This document shows positions 34,211 to 41,902 of a stretch of 64,000 bases of DNA, piece after piece. The stretch is taken from the NCBI GenBank assembly GCA_958296175.1, contig OY282448.1, positions 1,550,472 through 1,614,471 of the forward strand, read 5' to 3'. The position numbers and the translations under genes are program-made. The notes beneath the pieces are model-generated. The model had not been told where the DNA came from and made no database searches. It saw nothing but the letters and a program-made list of their open reading frames with translations. The first letter of the stretch is position 1; the number at the start of each line of letters is the position of its first letter. This DNA comes from an uncultured Chloroflexota bacterium. Lineage in GTDB: Bacteria > Chloroflexota > UBA11872.

Positions 34211-34933
34211 TCAGTCCTGGAGCGCAATTTCGAGCCGGCGGTTGATGCGGCCTTTGTTGACGGCGTTGACGATGGCCGCGCGCCCGACGTCGCGCGTGTT
34301 GGCCACGTGCGTGCCGCCGTCCGCCTGCCGGTCGAGACCTTCGATCTCGACGATGCGAATTTGCGTGATGTGTGCGGGCACCAGGTTGACGTGCGTGCGG
34401 ATCAGGTCGGGCAGCTGCATGGCCTCGGCGCGCGGCAGCTCGTAGGCGCGCACGGGCCGCGCGGCCTGCACTTCGGCGTTCAGGCGCGCCTCGATTTCGT
34501 CGCGCACGTCGTTGATGCGCACGCCTTCCAGCGAGAAGTCCATGCGCGCCTTGGCCCCGTCCGCGTAGATGTGGCTGCCGGTCACGTCGGCGTTCCAGCC
34601 GGTCCAGACCACCCCCGACAACACGTGCAAGGCCGTGTGCAGGCGCATGAAGGCGTAGCGCAGGTCCCAGTCCAGCGCGCCGGTCACGCGGGTTCCGGCC
34701 GCGGGCGGCTCGCCGTCCAGACGGTGCGCAATCGCGCCGCCCTGCCGGCGCACGGCGGTCACGGGCCAGACCTGCCCGCCCGCGCGCAGCTCGCCGGTGT
34801 CGCCAGGCTGGCCGCCGCCCAGCGGATAGAACGCCGTGCGGTCCAGCACCACGCCGTCGGGCCGCACCGCTTCCACCACGGCCTCGAACTCGCGCATGGA
34901 GCTGTCGACGTAGAAAAGCGCTTCCGATCCCAT
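34211..34933 (-). CDS. alaX: AlaX-like tRNA editing protein
   Basis: A 240-residue homologue of the free-standing alanyl-tRNA editing domain, which hydrolyses mischarged Ser- or Gly-tRNA-Ala. The metal motifs are MRLHTALHVLSG (H-x3-H) and QADGGTHVANTRDVG, where the usual Cys of CGGTH is Asp, as in some AlaX subgroups. The N-terminal FYPLGGGQPGDTGEL matches the AlaX beta-barrel. It starts nine bases after AGGA and directly follows the T-box leader. Co-transcription with ileS is odd for an Ala-specific function. Confidence 0.9.
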   Translation of the reverse strand: MGSEALFYVDSSMREFEAVVEAVRPDGVVLDRTAFYPLGGGQPGDTGELRAGGQVWPVTAVRRQGGAIAHRLDGEPPAAGTRVTGALDWDLRYAFMRLHTALHVLSGVVWTGWNADVTGSHIYADGAKARMDFSLEGVRINDVRDEIEARLNAEVQAARPVRAYELPRAEAMQLPDLIRTHVNLVPAHITQIRIVEIEGLDRQADGGTHVANTRDVGRAAIVNAVNKGRINRRLEIALQD

Positions 34934-34952
34934 TGCCGTCCTGCGTGAAATG

Positions 34953-35225
34953 CAACGACTCGCCCCGCACGGGACGAGTCGGCAGACCCGCGGTACCACC
35001 CGCGTTGCGCCGCCCGTAACTTGGGCGGCGCCGCTCGACCGGCACACGCGCGAACGCGGATGCCGCTGCGCCGATGACGGGGCGCAACCCCGGCCGGTTC
35101 TACCGGCTCCCCAGGAGCGTTCGACCGGCGGCTCGGGAAGGATGTTCCGACAGGACCCAGACCGCCCGGCTCGCACCATCCCCGGGCTCGCTGCGGCGGA
35201 AACCCTGTCGAACGCGTTTCCGTCA
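34953..35225 (-). promoter_or_regulatory. T-box riboswitch leader (isoleucine specifier)
   Basis: Read on the minus strand, the leader has the T-box core CGGGTGGTACCGCG (34989-35002), followed by CTCGTCCC and the hairpin GACTCGTCCC-GTGC-GGGGCGAGTC (34957-34980), which can act as terminator or sequester. Upstream is a Stem I with GCGAGCC, GGATGGTGCGAGCC and an unpaired GGAACATCC segment, in which AUC (35141-35143) is the probable specifier codon for Ile. It lies just upstream of alaX-ileS and should raise expression when tRNA-Ile is uncharged. The U-run after the hairpin is weak, so control could be translational. Confidence 0.88.
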
Positions 35226-35371
35226 AAGCCGTTCGTGAGACGCCCAGAGTTTCGCCGCTAGGCCGTCCCAGGTCAAGACGTTTGCCGCCCGCCGCGCCCG
35301 CCCCGCGCCCGCCGAACGAGCGTCGGTACGGTACGCGCCGGTACGGGACGCGCCGGTTGCGCGGCGGCGGC

Positions 35372-36625
35372 TCAGAACGCCGCGGCGAGCCCCAGCCGGC
35401 GCTTGCGCGCCACTTCACGGCCGCCCAGATAGACCGCCGCCGTGCGGGTGACGCGGCAGATGTTCTCGGCCGCGTCGCCGTCCACCACCAGCAGATCGGC
35501 CTGCAGCCCCGGCGCGAGCGTTCCGGTGACCTCGCCCAGGCCGATCGCGCCGGCCGCCGCGCCGGTCACCAGGTGCACGGCGTCGGTCGGCGTCGTGTCC
35601 AGCGCCACGACCGCGCTGACGACCGACAGCGGAAACTCGTCGAACGGCGTGCCTATCACGCCGGCGTCGCTGGACACCACGTGCGGCACCCCCTGGGCGC
35701 GCATGTAGCGAAAGTTCGCGCCCACGCCGCGCAGCCGCTCGCGCTCGTCGGCCGGCAGCGCGTCCAGGTGGTCCACCCCGCGAAACGGCGAGCGGTTCAT
35801 GGCCGCCAGCGTCATGTGCACGGACTGATGCGAGGCGTCGATGCGGTCCACCGCGTCCGTATCCATGGCCGTCACGCCGCGCACGCCGCCGCCGGTCAGC
35901 CAGGAGCAGTGTTCCAGCGTGTCCACGCCGGCGTCGATCGCGTCGCAGCAGCCGTCCGCCCCCAGTACGTGCGCCGCCACCTGCCGCCGCAGTCGGTGCG
36001 CGTCGCTCACCAGCGCGCGCAGCGTGGGCAGGTCGTATTGCGACGCGCCCGCCTGCGAGCCGGGCGTCATCATGCCGCCGGTGTACATAATCTTGATGAA
36101 GTCGGCGCCGGCCTGCGCCATGCGGCGCGCGGCGCGGACCACCTCGCCGCGCGTGTCCGCGCGCAGCCCGCACCAGTGCAGGTGCCCGGCGGTGGTGGTG
36201 ATGGGCGCGCCGCACACCAGCAGCCGCGGGCCCAGCACGCGCCCCGAGCGCACGGCCTCGCGCACCTGCATGTTCAGCGTCAGGTAGCCGCCCGTGTCCC
36301 GCAGCGTGGTCACGCCAGTCGCCAGCGCCTTCTGCATGTTGGTCACGGCCGTCATCACGCGCGCTTCGTTGGAGGCCGCCGCGTGGGCGCGGCGCGTGCT
36401 GGCATGGTCGGCCAGCGCCTCGAACTGCAGGTGGCAGTGGCAGTCGATCAGCCCGGGCATGATCGTGGCCTGGCCGTAGTCCACCACCCGCGCGCCGGGT
36501 TCGGCAGGGCGGGCGGGGCCGACCCGCGCAATCAGGCCGTCGCGCACCACGACCTCGGCGCCGCGCAGGGGTTCGGCGCCGGTCCCGTCGATCAAGGTGG
36601 CGGCGCGGAGTGTCAATTCAGACAC
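35372..36625 (-). CDS. Amidohydrolase family protein (imidazolonepropionase/prolidase-like)
   Basis: A 417-residue metal-dependent hydrolase. The first metal pair is MPGLIDCHCHLQFEAL (H-x-H), with DTLEHCSWL and AGVIGTPFDEF-like later ligands; HVVSSDAGVIG carries the final Asp. The C-terminal composite barrel ends LAPGLQADLLVVDGD. Such enzymes hydrolyse amide or lactam bonds in cyclic or N-acyl amino acids; the substrate is unassigned. The gene stands alone between the T-box operon and the Rieske gene. Confidence 0.85.
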   Translation of the reverse strand: MSELTLRAATLIDGTGAEPLRGAEVVVRDGLIARVGPARPAEPGARVVDYGQATIMPGLIDCHCHLQFEALADHASTRRAHAAASNEARVMTAVTNMQKALATGVTTLRDTGGYLTLNMQVREAVRSGRVLGPRLLVCGAPITTTAGHLHWCGLRADTRGEVVRAARRMAQAGADFIKIMYTGGMMTPGSQAGASQYDLPTLRALVSDAHRLRRQVAAHVLGADGCCDAIDAGVDTLEHCSWLTGGGVRGVTAMDTDAVDRIDASHQSVHMTLAAMNRSPFRGVDHLDALPADERERLRGVGANFRYMRAQGVPHVVSSDAGVIGTPFDEFPLSVVSAVVALDTTPTDAVHLVTGAAAGAIGLGEVTGTLAPGLQADLLVVDGDAAENICRVTRTAAVYLGGREVARKRRLGLAAAF

Positions 36626-36686
36626 GGCACACCAGCAGCAAACGCGGACGGCGCATTATCCACGGCCGCGGCAGCGGCGTGCGCCT

Positions 36687-36766
36687 GCGCGGGACGGGAA
36701 GCACGCCGCTCGCCCACGCCCAGCATCCGCGCCGCGTGGGCGAGCCCGCGCGGGACGGGAAGCACG
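36687..36766. repeat. 61-bp-phased direct repeat pair
   Basis: GCGCGGGACGGGAAGCACG (19 bases, identical) starts at 36687 and 36748, exactly 61 bp apart, in the gap between the amidohydrolase and Rieske genes. On the minus strand it reads CGTGCTTCCCGTCCCGCGC. It has the same spacing as the other mini-arrays; a related CCCGCGCGGGACGG occurs alone at about 39406. Confidence 0.5.
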
Positions 36767-36779
36767 GGTGCGCGTCCGT

Positions 36780-37112
36780 TTATGCCGCCGGCGCGATTTC
36801 CACCGTTCCGTTCGTCACGCGCACCGTGTAGCTGCGTGTGCGGCGGCCCAGGGGCGGGTCGCTGATCCAGCCGTCGGTTACGTCGTAGGTCCAGCCGTGC
36901 AGCGGGCAGGTGAGCATGCAGCCGATCAGGCGGCCGGCGGCCAGCGGATAGCCCGCGTGCTCGCACAGGCCGTCCAGCGCGTGGTAGCGGCCGCGCACGT
37001 TGGCGATCACGATCTCGCCGCCTTCCAGCTGCACGCCTACGACCCCGCCAGGCGGCGGCAGGATGGAGGCCGGGCCGATGGCTCGAAACACAGGGTCGGC
37101 CGGCAAGGTCAC
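36780..37112 (-). CDS. Rieske [2Fe-2S] ferredoxin-like protein
   Basis: A 110-residue single Rieske domain. The cluster motifs are C-x-H at residues 50-52 (LCEHAGYPL) and C-x2-H at 69-72 (LTCPLHGW), spaced as in biphenyl-type Rieske ferredoxins. It carries one electron at a time to an oxygenase or similar partner. The start is GTG. The next gene upstream encodes a GNAT protein; no oxygenase or reductase is adjacent, so the partner is elsewhere. Confidence 0.9.
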   Translation of the reverse strand: MTLPADPVFRAIGPASILPPPGGVVGVQLEGGEIVIANVRGRYHALDGLCEHAGYPLAAGRLIGCMLTCPLHGWTYDVTDGWISDPPLGRRTRSYTVRVTNGTVEIAPAA

Positions 37113-37160
37113 ACGCGGACTTCTGGCGCTGCGGGCCGGGGGCTGGCGCGAATCGGCGGC

Positions 37161-38216
37161 TCAGCCGGCCAGGTCGCGGCGCAGCACGGTCACGTCGGCG
37201 CGGCGGTCGCCCAGGTCCAGGTCGCCGGCGCGCACGTGGTCGACCTCGAACCCCGCCGCGGCCAGCACCGCCTGCCGCGCGGGCGACGCGGCGCATGCCC
37301 GCACGCGGCGAATGCCGTTGCCCGCGGCCTCGTCCACCACGGCCTCGATCACTGCCGCGGCGCGGTCCACGTAGGCCGGCACGGCTTGAAACTCCAGCTC
37401 GGCGCTGTCCCGCCGCGCGCCCACCGCGGGCGCCCACAGGTTTGCCGACGCTGTCAGCCGCCCGCGGTCGTTCACCAGCACCTTCCAGGCGTTGGCCGCG
37501 TTGGTCTCGTGGCGCGCCAGCGCGTTGCAGAACGGGCGCAGGCAGCCGGTGGCTTGCACGGCCGGCGGCGCAAAGAACATGGACTCGGTGTAGTCCCGCA
37601 CGATCCAGTCGCGGGGCTCGTGCGCCATGACCAGCGCGGTAAAGGGCGCCAGGTCGCCCAGGCGCACGTCGCGGATGCCGCCCGCGCCCGCGCGGGCGAA
37701 GAACTCGCCGTCGAACGCGGCCGCGTCTAGCCCCGGGCGCAGCGCGCGCATGGTCAGGCCGTTGAACGACGCATAGCCGAATTTTTCGTAGACGTGCTGC
37801 GCAACCGGGTTCACCGTGCCCAGGTAGCTGGCCTGGCCGCCGGCGTCCCAGAACCGCTGAACGGCCAGGCCGGTCAGCTGCTGCGCCACGCCCTTGCCGC
37901 GCTGCGCGGGGTCGGTCAGCACGAAGCCGTAGCCGCCCAGCTCGCCCGTGTCCGCGTCCGTGGCGTGCCAGGCGGCGCCCGCAATCGCGCCGTCGATGCG
38001 GCCCACCAGCAGCGTGTCGGCCAGCGAGGGGTCGGCGTTCCCGGTCAGAATGCGGCTCAGCAGCATGGTCTCCGTGGGCGACATCCAGAAGTCGAACGGC
38101 TGGGTCAAAAAGTTGAAAATCTCCAGGTGGCGGTCCGTCGCGCCGCGGCCCTCGCCCGGCCCCAGCACGTCCACCAGCAGGCGCTCGCCGCTGGCAAGCC
38201 GACGTTCCTCGTGCAT
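37161..38216 (-). CDS. GNAT-family N-acetyltransferase
   Basis: A 351-residue protein starting MHEERRLASGERLLV. The acetyl-CoA-binding loop is in YGFVLTDPAQRGKGVAQQLTG (Q/R-x-x-G-x-G/A), followed by YLGTVNPVAQHVYEKFGY. The C-terminal half appears to be a second, degenerate GNAT-like domain with no clear loop. The acceptor substrate is unknown. It is divergent from the SDR gene at 38302, sharing an 85-bp promoter region, and lies upstream of the Rieske gene on the same strand. Confidence 0.8.
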   Translation of the reverse strand: MHEERRLASGERLLVDVLGPGEGRGATDRHLEIFNFLTQPFDFWMSPTETMLLSRILTGNADPSLADTLLVGRIDGAIAGAAWHATDADTGELGGYGFVLTDPAQRGKGVAQQLTGLAVQRFWDAGGQASYLGTVNPVAQHVYEKFGYASFNGLTMRALRPGLDAAAFDGEFFARAGAGGIRDVRLGDLAPFTALVMAHEPRDWIVRDYTESMFFAPPAVQATGCLRPFCNALARHETNAANAWKVLVNDRGRLTASANLWAPAVGARRDSAELEFQAVPAYVDRAAAVIEAVVDEAAGNGIRRVRACAASPARQAVLAAAGFEVDHVRAGDLDLGDRRADVTVLRRDLAG

Positions 38217-38301
38217 ACCGAAATTGCCCTCCAGGCTGCGCCCGCGCGTGTCTGTGGTGCCACAATAGCGGTTCCAGAGCCTGACCAAGGAGCACACCCG
38301 C

Positions 38302-39042
38302 ATGTCGTTGCAAGGAAAAGCCGCGTTGGTCACCGGCGGCGGTACCGGCGTGGGGCGCGCCGCGGCGCTGAAGCTGGCCGCGCGCGGCGCGCACGTGGCC
38401 GTGAACTACTCACGCTCGGCGCAAGAGGCCGCCGACACGGTGCGCGACGTCGAGGCGCTGGGCGTGGACGGCCTGGCGCTGCAGGCCGACGTGGCCTCGG
38501 ACGCCGCCGTGAAGGCCATGGTCGAGCAGGCCGCCGCCGCCTTCGGCCGCCTGGACGTTGTGGTGAACAGCGCCGGCACCACCGCGTTTGTGGACCACGC
38601 CGACCTGGACGGCATGCACGAGGCCGACTGGGACCGCATTCTGGCCGTCAACCTGAAGGGACCCTTCTTCGTCAGCCGCGCCGCCGCGCCGCATCTGCGC
38701 GCCAGCGGCAACGGCGCAATCGTGAACGTCACCTCGCTGGCCGGCGTCACCGGCGTGGGGTCGTGCGTGGCCTACGCGGCCTCCAAGGGCGCGCTCAATA
38801 CCATGACCAAGTCGCTGGCGCGCGCGCTGGCGCCCGAAATCCGCGTCAACAGCGTGGCGCCGGGCGCGGTCGATACGCGCTGGATGGACGACCACCGCGA
38901 CTTCCTGCAGCGCGCCATCGACAACAACCCGCTCGAACGCGCGGCCACGCCCGACGACGTCGGCGACGCCGTGCTGCTGCTGGTGGAAAACCGCTTCGCC
39001 ACCGGCGAGGTGCTAATCCTGGACGGCGGCGCCTCCCTGTAA
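38302..39042 (+). CDS. Short-chain dehydrogenase/reductase (FabG-like)
   Basis: A 246-residue classical SDR: TGGGTGVGRAAALKLA (cofactor loop), NYSRS after strand 2 (favouring NADP), VVNSAGTTAF (NAG variant), catalytic Ser in VNVTSLAGV, and YAASKGALNTMTKSLA (Tyr-x3-Lys). It ends with GEVLILDGGASL, as in FabG-type proteins. There is no fatty-acid cluster around it, so the substrate is undefined. AGGAG lies about 12 bases upstream of the ATG. Confidence 0.9.
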   Translation: MSLQGKAALVTGGGTGVGRAAALKLAARGAHVAVNYSRSAQEAADTVRDVEALGVDGLALQADVASDAAVKAMVEQAAAAFGRLDVVVNSAGTTAFVDHADLDGMHEADWDRILAVNLKGPFFVSRAAAPHLRASGNGAIVNVTSLAGVTGVGSCVAYAASKGALNTMTKSLARALAPEIRVNSVAPGAVDTRWMDDHRDFLQRAIDNNPLERAATPDDVGDAVLLLVENRFATGEVLILDGGASL

Positions 39043-39077
39043 CCCACCCCGCCACCCCCACTCCGCCCTTCCCTACT

Positions 39078-39280
39078 CCTCTTATTCTTTTTCTTTCCCT
39101 CTCCCTCAGGGAGAGGGTCAGGGTGAGGGTCTTCGGTCTCCCCCTCTCCCCCCAGAAGAGAGCAGGGTGAGAGTCTTCGATCTCCCCCTCTCCCTCCAGA
39201 AGAGGGCGAGGTGAGGGTCTTCGATCTTCCCCTCTCCCCCTGGGAGAGGGCAGGGTGAGGGTCTTCGGTCTCCCCGTCTC
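39078..39280. repeat. Four tandem palindromic elements, 44-bp period
   Basis: The CCCTCTCCC..GGGAGAGGG palindrome with its GGGTGAGGGTCTTCG tail is repeated four times. The GGGTGA core falls at 39121, 39165, 39209 and 39253, exactly 44 bp apart. Copies vary in the palindrome. The array fills the gap after the SDR gene and probably arose by unequal recombination of the dispersed element. It holds no gene. Confidence 0.75.
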
Positions 39281-39350
39281 CCCTGACGTCCACCCCCGGA
39301 GGCGCAGCCCTCCGCGCCGGCCGTCCAGCCGCTCCCGAGCCGCACAAGAA

Positions 39351-39376
39351 GAGACCCCTGCGTTAGCAGGGGTCTC
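39351..39376 (-). terminator. Intrinsic terminator hairpin
   Basis: GAGACCCCTGC-GTTA-GCAGGGGTCTC, an 11-bp perfect stem with a 4-base loop. On the minus strand it is followed by TTCTTGTG. It lies about 60 bp past the end of the small zinc-ribbon gene. Confidence 0.7.
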
Positions 39377-39437
39377 CGCCGTTGCGAACTGTCGAGGCCG
39401 CGCCCCGCGCGGGACGGCGCCTCAGGGCGGCGCAGCG

Positions 39438-39623
39438 CTAGGCGTGCCCCGTGCCCTGGCAGGGCGAGCAGGTGCGCCAGAACGCCGTGTGCCCGAAGCT
39501 CCACCGGCGCAGGTGGCGTCCGGTGGGGGCGTAGCGCAGCGAACCGCGTCCGCCACAGCGCGGGCACGCCCCGTAGCCGCCAGACGCGGCGTAGGTGGCT
39601 CGCGGGCCAACGTAGTGAGTCAC
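39438..39623 (-). CDS. Small protein with two DnaJ-like zinc-knuckle motifs
   Basis: A 61-residue protein, MTHYVGPRATYAASGGYG..., with two C-x-x-C-x-G knuckles, CPRCGGRG and CSPCQGTG, about 30 residues apart. Together they could form one zinc centre like half of the DnaJ Cys-rich domain. The start is GTG at 39623, chosen because GAGGAGG lies right upstream; a longer frame lacks a site. Function is unknown; it is possibly a nucleic-acid or protein-binding zinc ribbon. It ends before a clear terminator. Confidence 0.7.
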   Translation of the reverse strand: MTHYVGPRATYAASGGYGACPRCGGRGSLRYAPTGRHLRRWSFGHTAFWRTCSPCQGTGHA

Positions 39624-39842
39624 TGTTCCCTCCTCACTGTGGGAACTCCAGCCGAATCTACGTCGATCCGGCACTCGAGCCGACAATCATGCCAGCCGCT
39701 TCTACTGTACCGCCTCGCCGCCGAACGTCAAGCAAATTCCGCGCACCATTCCGCAGCCGCGCCCGTCTCGGGCCCTTCGCACTCGAACGGACCTGAGGGC
39801 AAGGCAGAGCAAGGGCTTCGTCACGATCCCGCGAGACAGCAC

Positions 39843-39873
39843 AAGGGCGCCGGGAGAAGCTCCCGGCGCCCTT
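39843..39873 (-). terminator. Intrinsic terminator of cytochrome c gene
   Basis: AAGGGCGCCGGGAG-AAG-CTCCCGGCGCCCTT, a perfect 14-bp stem, about 22 bp past the cytochrome stop. On the minus strand it is followed by GTGCTGTC rather than a long U-run. Confidence 0.8.
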
Positions 39874-39894
39874 GCGGCGTCGTGCGTGAAACGC

Positions 39895-40452
39895 TCAGCG
39901 GGTGGGCGCGGTGCGCAGGAAGCGCACGACTTTCCAAAGCTCCTCTTCGGTCATGCCGCCGGTGTCGGTGGGCCGCGCCGCGCCGTCGATGGCGCATTGT
40001 TCGCGCAGATTGCCGCGCACGTCCGCGTTCACCTTGAACTCGGTGTGCATCGTGCCGAGCTGCTGCGGCAGGCTGTGCGGCAGGTCGCCCACGTCGTCGC
40101 CCGTGACGTTGGTGTTGCCGTGCCAGGCCTTCATGAAGATGACGCCGTCGTTCTGGGCCTGGAACGCGTCGGTCTTGAAGCTGGCGGGCCGCGGCGAGTA
40201 CAGCTGGTACTGCGGCCCGAACCCGTCGGTGGCGTAGCCGTGGCAGGTGGCGCAGGTTGTCAGGTAAATCTGTTCGCCTTCGGCCATAACGGCCTCGGAC
40301 GCCTCGCAGGGGTTCTGCGGGCAGGTGCCCGCGGCCGCGCAGTCGGGCACGGGGAACTCGGCCACGCCCGGCGGCGTGCAGGCCGCAATCAGCCCAAGCG
40401 CCGCCCCGGCCAACAGAACGCCGATCCATCCACGGCGCAGCAAAATCTTCAT
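39895..40452 (-). CDS. Cytochrome c lipoprotein, monoheme
   Basis: A 185-residue exported electron carrier. The signal peptide ends in lipobox LIAAC (Cys25), anchoring it to the outer face of the membrane. The heme motif TCATCH is at about 67-71, and a later Met (FMKAWHGNTNVTG) is a likely sixth ligand. The end, MTEEELWKVVRFLRTAPTR, is the typical class I C-terminal helix. Extra Cys pairs (VPDCAAAGTC) lie just after the lipobox. GGGGGACGGAG precedes the ATG. No oxidase or dehydrogenase partner is adjacent. Confidence 0.88.
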   Translation of the reverse strand: MKILLRRGWIGVLLAGAALGLIAACTPPGVAEFPVPDCAAAGTCPQNPCEASEAVMAEGEQIYLTTCATCHGYATDGFGPQYQLYSPRPASFKTDAFQAQNDGVIFMKAWHGNTNVTGDDVGDLPHSLPQQLGTMHTEFKVNADVRGNLREQCAIDGAARPTDTGGMTEEELWKVVRFLRTAPTR

Positions 40453-40841
40453 GCTCCGTCCCCCAACAGGCCGTCTGGCGCTGGCATGTGCAGAACCGCC
40501 ACTGTAACGCGCATTGCCCCCAGCGCGCCACCCGCGCCCTGAGACTCCCCGCGCTCGTTCGTTATTCCTCTCCATGCCACGGAGCGGGAGCAGGGCCTCC
40601 GGGGTGAAGCCCTCTCGTCCTCAGACGACGGCCGCGGCAGGCGAGACCTTCGTACTCCCTCGAGCTCGCGAACGAGGCCGGGGGCGCGGCCGAGGGCAGA
40701 CTGGGCCGAGGGCAGACCGGGCCGAGCGGGCTGTCGATCAGTGTCGAGAGCGATCAGTGTCGAGCGGTCGTGCACGGCGCGGCCGGGTGCGGGCTGGGAC
40801 GAGGCGGTAAGCTATCGCCGATCGCTGGCTCTGGATTCTTC
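40453..40841. other. Divergent intergenic region, no gene seen
   Basis: About 390 bp between the cytochrome and the TIM-barrel gene. It contains short direct repeats GGCCGAGGGCAGAC.GGGCCGAG (40688-40730) and GATCAGTGTCGAG twice (40737-40763). No coding frame with a ribosome site was found. It should hold both promoters. Confidence 0.4.
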
Positions 40842-41726
40842 ATGCGACCCGCGCTGCACACGCTGATGTTTGGGTCGTATCCGTTGGCGCGCGTGGCGCC
40901 GGCGGCGCGTGCGCTGGGGTACGCCGGCGCGGCGCTGATGTGCCGGCCGCCGCATCTCGACCTGGACACCCCCGCGCCGTCGGCCCGCGCGGCGCGCGCC
41001 GTGCTGGCGGACGCCGGGCTGCGCGTGGTGGGGCTGGCCTCGGGCCTGGGGCGGCCGCACACCTTCCAGGGCGCCGCGGGCGAGGCGGAGCTGGACGGTG
41101 TGCGCCGCGCGCTGGAGGCCGCCGTGATTCTGGAGGCGGGCCTGCTGCGCCTCTGGGGCGGCCCCGACGGCGCGTCGGTGGATGACGCCGCCGCGCTGGC
41201 CGCGGCCGCCGCCTGGTACCGGCGCGCCGCCGATCTGGGCCAGGCGTCCGGCGTGCGCCTCACCGTCGAAGTCCATGCCCAGGGTCTGGCCTCCAGCACG
41301 GCGGCCACCTGCCGCCTGATCGACGCCATCGACCATCCCAACCTGGGAGCCGCGCTGGACACGGGCAACCTGCACGCCGCTGCGGGGTCGGTTGGCGCGT
41401 GCGACGTGCAGGCCCTGGGCGCGCGGGTGTTCGACGTGCACGTAAAGGACATGCGCGGCCTGGCCAACGCCGACGGCCACACGCTGCACGTGGACGGGCG
41501 TTTCTACCGCCACACCCCCATGGGCGAGGGCGGCGTGCGCAACGCCCAGGTCGTCCAGGCGCTGGCCGCCGCCGGCTATGCCGGCTGGATCGCCAACGAG
41601 TCCGAATGCGCCTGGCCCACTTGGGACGCCTCCGTTGCCGCCGCCCGACACGAGCTGGGCGAGCTGACCCGCATCATCCAGGCGGCGCGCCGTCCCTCCC
41701 CCGCGTCCGCGGCCCCGCCGAGATAG
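40842..41726 (+). CDS. Sugar phosphate isomerase/epimerase (TIM barrel)
   Basis: A 294-residue xylose-isomerase-like barrel, the third of this family in the window. Metal-site motifs are VRLTVEVHAQGLA (Glu), LGAALDTGNLHAA (Asp), VFDVHVKDMRGL (His and Asp) and GWIANESECAW (Glu). The start at ATG 40842 gives the first strand directly (MRPALHTLMFGSYPL). Its last codons, PSPASAAPPR, are encoded by the first copy of a 61-bp-phased repeat, so the C-terminus may be a later extension. The substrate is unknown. Confidence 0.85.
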   Translation: MRPALHTLMFGSYPLARVAPAARALGYAGAALMCRPPHLDLDTPAPSARAARAVLADAGLRVVGLASGLGRPHTFQGAAGEAELDGVRRALEAAVILEAGLLRLWGGPDGASVDDAAALAAAAAWYRRAADLGQASGVRLTVEVHAQGLASSTAATCRLIDAIDHPNLGAALDTGNLHAAAGSVGACDVQALGARVFDVHVKDMRGLANADGHTLHVDGRFYRHTPMGEGGVRNAQVVQALAAAGYAGWIANESECAWPTWDASVAAARHELGELTRIIQAARRPSPASAAPPR

Positions 41727-41780
41727 CTCAATGGTTACCTGCGCGCTGGAGCGTCCCTCCCCCACGTCCGCGGCCCCGCC
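41691..41780. CRISPR. CRISPR-like pair: 29-bp repeat, 32-bp spacer
   Basis: A 29-bp unit starting CGTCCCTCCCCC and ending CCGCGGCCCCGCC occurs at 41691 and 41752 with one mismatch. The 32-bp spacer between them gives exactly the 29 + 32 geometry of type I-E arrays. The first repeat overlaps the 3' end of the TIM-barrel gene. The spacer contains GAGATAGCTCAATGGTTA, which looks like the D-arm of a tRNA. With only two repeats and no cas genes, this could also be a chance or non-CRISPR duplication. Confidence 0.45.
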
Positions 41781-41902
41781 AGCGGCCCCGCGCGCCGTTC
41801 CGACCGCCCGCGTGACGCCTGGACACCGGCAGCCCTTGGGGCGTGTTCCGGGCGCGCGCCCCCACAGATAACAGCGCGCGGCGCGCGCGAGGAGCGGACG
41901 TC

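Noticed and set aside
31699..34245. An 848-codon plus-strand open frame
   Set aside because: Shadow of ileS on the other strand. The minus strand shows unmistakable synthetase motifs.
41720..41790. A tRNA gene starting near GAGATAGCTCAATGGTTA
   Set aside because: Only the D-arm-like segment is present. No anticodon arm, T-arm (GTTCGA-like) or matching acceptor stem follows.
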